64,000 nucleotides of DNA from contig NZ_CBDDRA010000013.1 of assembly GCF_965232925.1 (NCBI RefSeq), forward strand, positions 95,096-159,095. Direction: 5' to 3'. Positions within the stretch are counted from its first letter, which is position 1, and the number at the start of each line of letters is the position of its first letter. The position numbers and the translations under genes are program-made. Below, piece by piece: positions 35,010 through 42,939 of the stretch. Under the pieces are notes generated by a model. It made no database searches. It saw only the letters and a program-made list of their open reading frames with translations, and was not told the origin of the DNA. Source of the DNA: Tumidithrix helvetica (GTDB taxonomy: Bacteria > Cyanobacteriota > Cyanobacteriia > Pseudanabaenales > Pseudanabaenaceae).

Positions 35010-35537
35010 ATGGGCAGAAGCCTAGCAGGAAAACAAGAACTTCTCAAAGAGTTTTTAGCCGATCTCTCTGAAGCGCAGATGGTGATGGTAATTGATTACA
35101 CAGGTCTAACTGTGGCTGAAATTACAAAACTTCGCCGTCAACTCAGACCAACCGGGGCTGTATGTAAGGTGTCTAAAAACACCCTGATCAAAAAAGCGAT
35201 CGCTCAAGAGACCCAATGGCAATCCATGGAATCTTTACTCAAAGGTTCTACTGCTTGTCTGTTGGTGAAAGATGATATTGCTGGTGCGATCAAAGCATAC
35301 CAAGGCTTTGTGAAGGAAACTAAAAAGACAGAACTGCGTGGTGGTGTACTAGACGGAAAAGCTTTGACTCCTAACGATCTCAAAGCGATCGCCGATCTAC
35401 CCTCTCGCGAAGTTCTGCTGGCTCAAATTGCTGGTGCAATCAATGGTGTGACTACCAAGTTGGCAGTCGGTATCAAAGAAGTACCACAGTCTCTGGGTAG
35501 AGCAATTAAGGCAATTCACGAGAAAGAAGCAGCCTAA
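35010..35537 (+). CDS. rplJ: 50S ribosomal protein L10
   Basis: 175 residues from the ATG at 35010, which follows a near-perfect Shine-Dalgarno AAGGAGGTGAT. A longer in-frame reading from 34842 would add 56 residues with no family match, and lies in the leader. Family segments: GRSLAGKQELLKEF, VIDYTGLTVAEIT, KVSKNTLIKKAI. L10 anchors the L7/L12 stalk and, with L12, is often the repressor of this operon. Confidence 0.96.
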   Translation: MGRSLAGKQELLKEFLADLSEAQMVMVIDYTGLTVAEITKLRRQLRPTGAVCKVSKNTLIKKAIAQETQWQSMESLLKGSTACLLVKDDIAGAIKAYQGFVKETKKTELRGGVLDGKALTPNDLKAIADLPSREVLLAQIAGAINGVTTKLAVGIKEVPQSLGRAIKAIHEKEAA

Positions 35538-35553
35538 ATTTTTACTGACCGTC

Positions 35554-35574
35554 GATAACTGATAACTGATAACT
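35554..35574. repeat. heptanucleotide tandem repeat GATAACT x3 before rplL
   Basis: Three exact copies of GATAACT in the 51-base rplJ-rplL spacer, ending at the ribosome binding site GGAG (35574-35577). The reverse complement heptamer occurs upstream of gltX at 4371. Copy-number changes could alter spacer length. Confidence 0.75.
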
Positions 35575-35588
35575 GGAGAATAATTACC

Positions 35589-35978
35589 ATGTCTGCAACA
35601 ACCGACAATATTATCGAACAACTCAAGACCCTAACCCTTTTAGAAGCTTCTGAATTGGTTAAGGCGATCGAAGAAACCTTTGGTGTTTCTGCTGCTGCCC
35701 CTGTGGGTGGTGTGATGATGGCAGCTCCTGGCGCTGCTGCTCCTGCGGAAGAAGTAGAAGTACAGACTGCTTTTGATGTCGTCTTGACTGAAGTCCCTGC
35801 TGATAAGAAGATCGCTATTCTTAAGATCGTACGCGAACTCACTGGCTTGGGTCTAAAGGATGCCAAGGATCTAGTCGAATCTGCGCCTAAAACCGTCAAG
35901 GAAGGTTTGTCAAAGGATGATGCCGAAGCTGCTAAGAAGCAAATCGAAGAAGCTGGTGGCAAGGTTTCCATCAAGTAA
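35589..35978 (+). CDS. rplL: 50S ribosomal protein L7/L12
   Basis: A 129-residue L7/L12: N-terminal dimerisation helix pair (TDNIIEQLKTLTLLEASELV), an Ala/Gly/Pro-rich hinge (about 36-55) and the C-terminal factor-binding domain (LKIVRELTGLGLKDAKDLVE). It recruits elongation factors to the ribosome. Last gene of the ribosomal cluster, followed by a hairpin. Confidence 0.98.
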   Translation: MSATTDNIIEQLKTLTLLEASELVKAIEETFGVSAAAPVGGVMMAAPGAAAPAEEVEVQTAFDVVLTEVPADKKIAILKIVRELTGLGLKDAKDLVESAPKTVKEGLSKDDAEAAKKQIEEAGGKVSIK

Positions 35979-36008
35979 TCGAGGTCATTTAATTGACAAT
36001 CTTATCCA

Positions 36009-36033
36009 GTGCTAGAGAAATTTTCCCTAGCAC
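36009..36033 (+). terminator. hairpin after rplL
   Basis: Stem GTGCTAG/CTAGCAC (36009-36015 and 36027-36033) with an 11-base loop containing TTTT. It follows the rplL stop by about 30 bases. Confidence 0.6.
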
Positions 36034-36049
36034 CTAGGATATTCATTCT

Positions 36050-36112
36050 GTAGGGGCAGCGCCCCTGTGCCTGCCCAGAAAATCTAGGGCAACCACAGGG
36101 GGATTGCCCCTA
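36050..36112. repeat. dispersed palindromic element upstream of hisE
   Basis: A long imperfect palindrome: AGGGGCAGCGCCCCTGTG...GCCC pairs with GGGC...CACAGGGGGATTGCCCCT over about 25 bases each. The left half nearly matches 9849-9875. Typical of the REP/MITE-like palindromes in cyanobacterial spacers. Confidence 0.7.
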
Positions 36113-36160
36113 TGATGTATGGATATAGATTCTCTGGGGTTTTACCTTAATTTTTTGATT

Positions 36161-36439
36161 ATGAACGATCCTCTCTCTGAACTATTTACGGTAATTACCG
36201 ATCGCCGCGATCGCCCTAAGGCTGGCTCCTATACCTGTCAGCTCTTTGACGGTGGCGACAATAAGATTTTAAAGAAAATCGGCGAAGAGTCGGCAGAAGT
36301 GGTGATGGCATGTAAAGACGATGATGCCGATGCGATCGCCTCAGAAGTGGCAGATTTGTTTTATCACACCCTTGTAGCTATGGCACATCATCATGTCGAT
36401 CTACAAATGGTCTACGACAAATTGGTACAACGTCGCTGA
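36161..36439 (+). CDS. hisE: phosphoribosyl-ATP diphosphatase
   Basis: 92 residues from the ATG at 36161; another in-frame ATG at 36119, directly next to the repeat element, would add 14 residues. HisE hydrolyses phosphoribosyl-ATP to phosphoribosyl-AMP, the second step of histidine synthesis. The core KKIGEESAEVVMACKDDD and EVADLFYHTLVAM are typical helices of the all-alpha NTP pyrophosphatase fold. HisI is not fused to it. Confidence 0.9.
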   Translation: MNDPLSELFTVITDRRDRPKAGSYTCQLFDGGDNKILKKIGEESAEVVMACKDDDADAIASEVADLFYHTLVAMAHHHVDLQMVYDKLVQRR

Positions 36440-36512
36440 TTGAATATCCATCGAGAATTTATAAGAAACCGACCGATTGAATATATTAGAGTAGAAGCGA
36501 GCGTCGAGATTC

Positions 36513-37361
36513 ATGGCAACAATTTGGGAGTTAGATTTTTATTCTCGTCCAGTTCTGGATGAGAATAACAAAAAAATTTGGGAATTGTTGATTTGCGATA
36601 CAGATCGGCAGTTTGAGTGGGTCAAGGAATGTCCTAGCAACGAGGTCAACTCTACTTGGCTAGCAAGTCAACTACGAGAAGCCGTTGCCGCTTCTCAGCA
36701 ACCCCCTCTCAAGATTCGCTTTTATCGTCCTAGCATGAGCAACATTATCACGCGTGGTTGCAAGCAAGCAGAAATTCCCTCCCTCGCTTCCCGTCGTCTC
36801 TTTACACTCTCAGCTTGGCTGCAAGAACGAATGGAGCAGGTTTATCCGCAACGCCCAGGTTTTCAGGCAGCCGATCCAAAACCTCTACCTTTACAAGTAC
36901 AAGCCATTACATCCCTACCCGTACCCAATGCCTTAATGGGCGATCGCTGGATTTTAGTGTCGCTCACAGCAGCCGATCTAGCCTCAGCTTCAGAATGGTC
37001 GATGGACTTTGGTGAAACCTTTCAGACCGCGTCCCTTGTGCCAGACTTGGTAATCCCTGGAATTATCATGATTTCTGCCCGTGCCTTACCTTTAGCCGCA
37101 TGGATGTCAGGGGTCGATCCAGTATTTCTCAAATTTGAACGGGCGGCGATCGCTGGTAAAACCCAATTACTCCTAGAAGCTAGTGCCGATGCCAGTTGGA
37201 TTCTCACTAGTTTGCAAGCACCGAAAGATAGCAAAGCGATCGCCGAGGGAGATAGCTTTGAAGCGGCAAAACAAAAAGCAAATGGCATTCACTTTATGGC
37301 AGTTCAAACCAACCCAGATGTAGAACATTTCGCGGGTTTCTGGTTGCTCAAAGAGGTTTAA
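36513..37361 (+). CDS. Tab2/Atab2-family RNA-binding protein
   Basis: A 282-residue protein starting MATIWELDFYSRPVLDENNK, the family signature, with FRPSM-type and WLQERMEQVYP segments and ending HFAGFWLLKEV. In algae and plants Tab2/Atab2 binds mRNA and promotes translation of photosystem genes; the cyanobacterial role is not settled. It follows hisE by 73 bases and may share its transcript. Confidence 0.93.
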   Translation: MATIWELDFYSRPVLDENNKKIWELLICDTDRQFEWVKECPSNEVNSTWLASQLREAVAASQQPPLKIRFYRPSMSNIITRGCKQAEIPSLASRRLFTLSAWLQERMEQVYPQRPGFQAADPKPLPLQVQAITSLPVPNALMGDRWILVSLTAADLASASEWSMDFGETFQTASLVPDLVIPGIIMISARALPLAAWMSGVDPVFLKFERAAIAGKTQLLLEASADASWILTSLQAPKDSKAIAEGDSFEAAKQKANGIHFMAVQTNPDVEHFAGFWLLKEV

Positions 37362-37433
37362 TCGGGAATCGCGATATATTGCTTGGAAAGCAAACATAGA
37401 AAAGCGATCGCTTTTCTATGTTTGCTCCAATCA

Positions 37434-38165
37434 TCAAGGTGCATGAGCGACAAATGATTTAACCATGCCATAAAACTTCTCTTGAAAGATTGTGGCTTCT
37501 GGGAAAAGTTGTTTGAATTCTGCCCTATTCAACAAGCGGATACCTTTGACTTCACATAATGCCTTTTGATAATCGGGAACTTTGGCATACCAGCCTAAAT
37601 TGAAGTTTTGTAGCAGCCAAGCTCTGAATGCGATCGGAAGGAATTGAAATAAGGGAAATACAAAGTGTGGTTCTATGGGAAAGAACAGATTAGGCGTCTG
37701 TATGTAATATCGTTTACCCACACGTCTAACTTCATCCGCCATACGTTTTTGATCTTCAAAGCTTCCAACATGCTCAATCGTGGAATTTGAGAACACGATG
37801 TCAAACTGCTTGTCTGAAAACTCTGGCATGGCTCTGCCATCGCCGATCGCTGCCGTAAAACTAGCGATTGATACAGGCTGATTCTCAATATTTAGCAGGG
37901 TGATCTGAAATTCCCGATCTAGCAAGGTTCTGTCTGCCATCATTTCCCAATACCCTTGACTCCCGCCAATATCAAGAATTTTGACGGGGCGAGGCAGATC
38001 CTTGAGCATCTCCATGAAAATATCAAACCGCTGACGCCGTAACTGAGTTGCTACGGAGTTTTTGTTCCGATTATCAGCAAAAAATTGATGGATAATGGTC
38101 ATGCTTGTAGCGTGTAAGTGACAATCCAAATTGAACGACTGCAATTCCTCATACTCAAGATCCAA
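37434..38165 (-). CDS. SAM-dependent methyltransferase, class I
   Basis: A 243-residue Rossmann-fold methyltransferase. Motif I is KILDIGGSQGYWE, the post-I acidic residue lies in LLNIENQPV, and motif IV is FDIVFSNSTIEHVG, as in type-11 methyltransferases. The substrate is not predictable. It converges on the Tab2 gene and sits downstream of a Uma2 gene (46-base gap). Confidence 0.88.
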   Translation of the reverse strand: MDLEYEELQSFNLDCHLHATSMTIIHQFFADNRNKNSVATQLRRQRFDIFMEMLKDLPRPVKILDIGGSQGYWEMMADRTLLDREFQITLLNIENQPVSIASFTAAIGDGRAMPEFSDKQFDIVFSNSTIEHVGSFEDQKRMADEVRRVGKRYYIQTPNLFFPIEPHFVFPLFQFLPIAFRAWLLQNFNLGWYAKVPDYQKALCEVKGIRLLNRAEFKQLFPEATIFQEKFYGMVKSFVAHAP

Positions 38166-38211
38166 GGATGTAAACCGTTGCTGATTCTAAAACAAAATTC
38201 GTAGCGATTGG

Positions 38212-39033
38212 CTATGGAATTTCATTAGGATTAATCCCAAGCGATATGAGATATGCAGCAAGTCTCTCTTTTTCTTGGCGTTCTTGGGCAGCAATTAAAC
38301 GTTCTTGCTCAGCGATCGCTTCAGCCTGCTGTTGTGCCCGTTCAGCTTGAGCTGCGATCGCCTCCGCTTCGCGTCTAGCCTGTTGCTCAAACGATCGCTC
38401 CAGTTCCGCCTGAAACCTAGCATGTTCCGCCTCAGCATAAGACCTTAATATCTGATCGGAGATTGGGTCATAAAAACGGAAACTTAGATCTGTATACATA
38501 TGTAGATCCAGCCCTAGAACTTCACTATGTAAAGACAAAGTGCCATCAGGCAAAGTTGAAGCCGCGATCGCAACATACTTCCCATGCTCTAAACGTACTC
38601 CTTGTAAAGAAGTCGGTTTCAAATATTCACCCGTCGGATCGTACTGAAAATATTCCTTTACACCCAAATCTCGATAAATTAATGGATTTTGGTCGCGGTC
38701 TTTTGTTACGGTTCCCTTAGAAGTCACTTCCAAAACAAAATCAGGAGCTTTGCCTCCCTCTTCATAAATTTTGTAACTAACTCGGTCTTCATTGCTCATG
38801 CCAAACACAACAAAGAGATCTGGTGCGACTCTTTTTTCAATTCGATCGTCTGCATAACGGATAAACAGATTCCCCGAAACATAGACATTCTGTTGCTTCT
38901 CAAACCACAGCCTTAGAGCCTCAGTCGTATAGCTAAGATTGCGCCGTTGTTTATCGCCTTCGGGCATTGGCTCAAAGTCCTCATCAGGAAGTTCAATAGT
39001 CGAGAGTAGCTTGAGATCATCAGAAATTGCCAT
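38212..39033 (-). CDS. Uma2-family (PD-(D/E)XK-like) protein with charged coiled-coil tail
   Basis: 273 residues from the ATG at 39033, preceded by GGAGG on the minus strand; an upstream in-frame reading to 39312 lacks family resemblance and overlaps the cyclase gene. The Uma2 domain (about 20-195) shows APDLFVVFG, PDFVLEVTSKGT and a later KEYFQYDP, the D...ExK-type arrangement of a restriction-like nuclease fold. The last ~70 residues are Ala/Glu/Gln-rich helix. Uma2 proteins are very numerous in cyanobacteria and of unknown role, though nuclease activity is assumed. Confidence 0.88.
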   Translation of the reverse strand: MAISDDLKLLSTIELPDEDFEPMPEGDKQRRNLSYTTEALRLWFEKQQNVYVSGNLFIRYADDRIEKRVAPDLFVVFGMSNEDRVSYKIYEEGGKAPDFVLEVTSKGTVTKDRDQNPLIYRDLGVKEYFQYDPTGEYLKPTSLQGVRLEHGKYVAIAASTLPDGTLSLHSEVLGLDLHMYTDLSFRFYDPISDQILRSYAEAEHARFQAELERSFEQQARREAEAIAAQAERAQQQAEAIAEQERLIAAQERQEKERLAAYLISLGINPNEIP

Positions 39034-39119
39034 GATGTTCCTCCAAGTCAGATCTATATACAAATTTAGCATATCCAATGCTTGTAACTGCGCCCCAGTC
39101 AGCGATCGGTTGGTCGCTC

Positions 39120-40787
39120 TTACTGATGCACCGTAAGATTCGTGGCTAAAGCGACTTCGGCTTGTTGCCAGAGCACGCGATAGAGTTTCAAAGGTTGGTC
39201 TTTCCCCTTGACCATGACAGGTTCGATCTTCTCTGTGGGAATATCGAGATGGGATATTTGGGCTAAAGTAGATTCTGAAATTAGAACTTCTCCCGCTTTC
39301 GCCGCACTGCATATCCGACTTGCCACATTCATCGTGTCGCCAATATTTGTATATTGAATCAACTTGTCAGAGCCAATATTTCCCGCCGCGACTTTACCCG
39401 TATTCAACCCAATATGAATTTGAATGTGTAAATTGCGACCCTGTTGCAACCATTGTTCGTTTAAGTGGGTCATTGCCCATTGCATGGCGATCGCAGCATG
39501 AACTGCCTGAACCGCATCATCATCGCGACGATAGGGAGAACCCCAAACCGCCAAAAGCGCATCAGCAATATACTTCTCTAAAGTTCCCTCATAGCGGAAG
39601 ACAATGTCTTCCACCATGACCTTAAAGTATTCATTCAGAATCTCTAGAACTTGCCGAGGTTCCAACTGCGAAGACATTTCTGTAAATCCGCTAATATCAG
39701 AAAACAGAGCCGTTACTTCAGTTTCGACTATCTTTAAATCACCGCCCTCTTCGATTTTTTGACTGACAGCCTGTGGAAAAAAGCGCTCTAGCCTCGCTCT
39801 GCGAATCACCTCCGTTTGCATCCGCTTATAGAGACTGGCATTTTCAATTGCGATCGCGGCTTGGTTGGCAAGACTGGTAAGAAATTCTAAATCTTCCTTA
39901 TGATAGACATTCGTCATCGAAAGATTGTCTACATACAAGACGCCAATGCATTTATCTCTAGGCTTTAAGGGCACGCACATGGCAGCTTGGATCGCCTGTT
40001 GAATAATCGACATCGAGTTGTCAAATCGCTTATCAATACAGGCATCATCGGTGAGAATGGCATCGCCATATTTATGTACAAAATTAGTAATGCGCTTACT
40101 GTAAAACTCATAGTCAGCCGAAATACCCACTTTGGCTTTCAAGGCTTTGGGTTCGAGTTCTTGGGTGGCTTCATTCAAAATTAACAGAACGGCGCGATCG
40201 ACGTTCATAATCTCAAACAGTAAGTCGAGAATCTTTTCGGGCAGAACATCATAGGCTTTAGGCGAAGCCAACTCTTGACTGACTTCCAACAGGATTTTTA
40301 GCTTGTTCGCCGTGCGTTGACTATCATCTTGGTCGGGAATTCTTAAAACAGAACCCGTATCGCGTTGAAGCGCACTGTCATGCTTGATTAAATCGCGGAG
40401 AGGCGTGCGGGGCTTTTCAGGGGAAACCCGCATCAAAATCGATAAACCTGAATTTGCACTAGCACTGGTTTGCGGATTTGAGGGGGACTTAGCCCGACTC
40501 ATGACAAATTTAAATACGACACTGCCAAACTGAATGGCATCCCCTTCTTGAAGCTTGTGCTGCGTAATCTTGACACTATTCACAAATGTGCCGTTACTGC
40601 TGTTGAGATCGGTGAGATAGACTCCAGAATCAGTCAAATTGATCTCGGCATGGTGGCGCGAGAGGCTTCTGGCATCATCTTCAACCACGATGTTGTTTTC
40701 TAACCCCCGTCCAATACTATTTGTCCCGAATCTCAACTCACAGACTCTTTCGGTGGGAGTTTCTGGATTCTGAATGATGTATGGCAT
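39120..40787 (-). CDS. FHA-GAF adenylate cyclase
   Basis: A 555-residue soluble cyclase. Domains: FHA (about 1-100; RGLENNIVVEDDARSLSRHH, NSSNGTFVN), linker, GAF (about 170-325; DRAVLLILNEATQELEPKA, FLTSLANQAAIAIENASLY) and class III cyclase (about 355-530). Metal Asp residues are in ALFSDISGFT and YIADALLAVWG; the adenine-site Lys is in LEKYIAD and the Asn/Arg pair in MNVASR. FHA implies phosphothreonine input; GAF may bind a small ligand. It should make cAMP. It diverges from argD across a 249-base spacer. Confidence 0.93.
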   Translation of the reverse strand: MPYIIQNPETPTERVCELRFGTNSIGRGLENNIVVEDDARSLSRHHAEINLTDSGVYLTDLNSSNGTFVNSVKITQHKLQEGDAIQFGSVVFKFVMSRAKSPSNPQTSASANSGLSILMRVSPEKPRTPLRDLIKHDSALQRDTGSVLRIPDQDDSQRTANKLKILLEVSQELASPKAYDVLPEKILDLLFEIMNVDRAVLLILNEATQELEPKALKAKVGISADYEFYSKRITNFVHKYGDAILTDDACIDKRFDNSMSIIQQAIQAAMCVPLKPRDKCIGVLYVDNLSMTNVYHKEDLEFLTSLANQAAIAIENASLYKRMQTEVIRRARLERFFPQAVSQKIEEGGDLKIVETEVTALFSDISGFTEMSSQLEPRQVLEILNEYFKVMVEDIVFRYEGTLEKYIADALLAVWGSPYRRDDDAVQAVHAAIAMQWAMTHLNEQWLQQGRNLHIQIHIGLNTGKVAAGNIGSDKLIQYTNIGDTMNVASRICSAAKAGEVLISESTLAQISHLDIPTEKIEPVMVKGKDQPLKLYRVLWQQAEVALATNLTVHQ

Positions 40788-40837
40788 ATCTCAAAAGCCT
40801 CTGGCAGTCCAAATTTATTGTAAGTGCATCGTTTTAC

Positions 40838-40865
40838 CAAATTGCTGGCAAATTGCTGGCAAATT
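40838..40865. repeat. 11-bp direct repeat in divergent promoter region
   Basis: CAAATTGCTGG occurs twice in tandem (40838-40848 and 40849-40859) with a partial third copy (CAAATTA). It lies between the divergent FHA-cyclase and argD genes and could be an operator. Confidence 0.6.
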
Positions 40866-41036
40866 ACATACCCAATTTTGCGATGCCTATGTAAAGATCG
40901 TATAGATTCAATAGACGCGTCAATAGGTGATGAGTTTCTTGAATGCGATCGCAATGCTAATTGCAATACAAATGCAAGTGTTGGCTTTGCATATCATACT
41001 TAATGTTTAAAATTACCACTAACTATACGCAGATCC

Positions 41037-42284
41037 ATGTCTCCAATCGCCCTTGAACCACCCATCGCAGACATACAAAATAGCACATCAGAGTTTGACC
41101 AATATGTCATGAATACCTATGCGCGGTTTCCGATCGCGTTGGTGCGAGGCGCAGGTTGCCGCGTTTGGGACAGTACGGGTAAAGAATATTTAGATTTTGT
41201 CGCAGGCATTGCCACCTGTACCTTAGGACACGCTCATCCCGCAATGGTCAAAGCGGTGACCGAGCAAATCCAGACCCTGCACCATGTCTCTAATCTGTTT
41301 TATTTGCCCGCTCAAGGCGAACTTGCCAAATGGTTAGTGCAAAATTCCTGTGCTGACAAAGCGTTTTTCTGCAACTCTGGGGCAGAGGCAAACGAGGGAG
41401 CAATCAAACTGGCGCGTAAATATGCCCATGTCAAACTGGGAATCGAAGATCCGCTGATCTTGACCGCCAATGCCAGTTTTCACGGTCGCACCCTTGCCAC
41501 AATTACAGCCACGGGGCAGCCCAAATATCAAAAAAACTTTACCCCCCTCGTTTCGGGATTTGACTATGTTCCCTATAACGACATTGCCGCGTTAGAAGCA
41601 GCCGTCGCCAAGTATGAGGGGCGTTTATGTGCGGTGATGCTAGAAGCACTGCAAGGCGAAGGTGGCGTGCGTCCGGGCGATCGCGCTTATTTCCAAAGAG
41701 TGCGAGAGATTTGCGACCAAAAGAATATCCTGCTGATCCTCGATGAAGTTCAAGTGGGCATGGGACGCAGTGGCAAACTCTGGGGCTATGAGAACCTCGG
41801 AATCGAACCCGATATCTTTACCTCGGCAAAGGGGTTGGGCGGTGGCATTCCGATTGGGGCAATGATGTGTAAGAGTTCCTGCAATCTATTTGAACCCGGC
41901 GATCATGCCAGTACCTTTGGTGGCAATCCCTTTGCCTGCACGGTAGCTCTGGCAGTTTGCAAGACCCTCACCGATGAAAATCTTGTTGCCAATGCTAAAG
42001 AACGGGGCGAACAACTCCAAAAGGGCTTACGCGCGATCGCGCAAGACTATCCCGATCTGATCGAGCAAGTACGCGGTTGGGGATTAATTGAGGGCCTGGT
42101 ACTGGCTGAGTCGGCAGCTTTGACCTCGCGCGATGTCGTGCAAGCCTGTATCGATCGGGGCTTAATGCTGGTTCCTGCTGGGCCTAAAGTCGTGCGATTT
42201 GTGCCGCCTTTAATCGTTTCTGCTGAGGAAATCGACCAAGCGATCGCCACGATCGCCGCATCGCTGGCATCATTAAACTCGTAA
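41037..42284 (+). CDS. argD: acetylornithine aminotransferase
   Basis: A 415-residue class III PLP aminotransferase converting N-acetylglutamate semialdehyde to N-acetylornithine in arginine synthesis. Key regions: FFCNSGAEANEGAIKLAR, LILDEVQVGMGRSG and the PLP-lysine in TSAKGLGGGIPIGA. Length and motifs are complete. The next gene (maf) starts 25 bases after the stop in the same direction. Confidence 0.95.
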   Translation: MSPIALEPPIADIQNSTSEFDQYVMNTYARFPIALVRGAGCRVWDSTGKEYLDFVAGIATCTLGHAHPAMVKAVTEQIQTLHHVSNLFYLPAQGELAKWLVQNSCADKAFFCNSGAEANEGAIKLARKYAHVKLGIEDPLILTANASFHGRTLATITATGQPKYQKNFTPLVSGFDYVPYNDIAALEAAVAKYEGRLCAVMLEALQGEGGVRPGDRAYFQRVREICDQKNILLILDEVQVGMGRSGKLWGYENLGIEPDIFTSAKGLGGGIPIGAMMCKSSCNLFEPGDHASTFGGNPFACTVALAVCKTLTDENLVANAKERGEQLQKGLRAIAQDYPDLIEQVRGWGLIEGLVLAESAALTSRDVVQACIDRGLMLVPAGPKVVRFVPPLIVSAEEIDQAIATIAASLASLNS

Positions 42285-42309
42285 TGTACTTCGTGATTAA
42301 AGATCGCCT

Positions 42310-42933
42310 GTGACTGAATTCTCATCTCCCCTGTTTGTTTTGGCTTCTGGTTCGCCAACCCGCAAACAGTTACTTGAAAATGCTGGCATTCATCCTGTCG
42401 TGTGTGTCAGCAATTTTGACGAATCTCTGGTTACGCTTACCGATCCTGCGGAATTGGTACAGGTTTTGGCTCGTAGTAAAGCCGAGTCCGTCGTATCGCA
42501 ATTTGCAGGCAAGCACGCCCTGATTATGGGCTGTGACTCTGTGCTGAGCGTGGATGGTGAGATCTATGGCAAGCCCGAAAATCGAGCCAAGGCGATCGCC
42601 ATGTGGCAAAAAATGCGCGGCTATAAGGGCGAACTCTATACAGGGCATAGTCTGATTGACGTACAGCGCCAACGCACATTCGTGCGCTATGCTCTCACAA
42701 CCGTATACTTCGCTGATGCTACGGATTTGGAAATCAGTAGCTACGTCGATACGGGTGAACCCCTTGCCTGCGCGGGTTGCTTTGCCCTAGAGCGATTGGG
42801 TGGTTTGCTTGTCGAAAGACTAGAAGGCTGTCACACCAATGTCTTGGGCTTGAGCCTGCCACTTTTGCGACAAATGCTGCGATCGCTGGGCTATAGCCTT
42901 CAATTTGAAGCTCAGGAAACGGTAATTCGCTGA
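42310..42933 (+). CDS. maf: Maf-family nucleotide pyrophosphatase
   Basis: A 207-residue Maf protein with the start FVLASGSPTRKQLLENAG and a central MGCDSVLSVDGEIYGKP, the family's active region. Maf proteins hydrolyse dTTP, UTP or modified nucleotides, acting as house-cleaning enzymes. The start is GTG at 42310. It follows argD closely, and its stop lies 7 bases from that of the converging TolC-like gene. Confidence 0.92.
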   Translation: MTEFSSPLFVLASGSPTRKQLLENAGIHPVVCVSNFDESLVTLTDPAELVQVLARSKAESVVSQFAGKHALIMGCDSVLSVDGEIYGKPENRAKAIAMWQKMRGYKGELYTGHSLIDVQRQRTFVRYALTTVYFADATDLEISSYVDTGEPLACAGCFALERLGGLLVERLEGCHTNVLGLSLPLLRQMLRSLGYSLQFEAQETVIR

Positions 42934-42939
42934 CACCCT

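Noticed and set aside
31813..35978. Ribosomal cluster as a novel operon
   Set aside because: Gene order is the usual cyanobacterial arrangement.
39034..39312. Longer Uma2 reading upstream of 39033
   Set aside because: The added sequence is not like the family, overlaps the cyclase gene and lacks a ribosome site; GGAGG precedes 39033.
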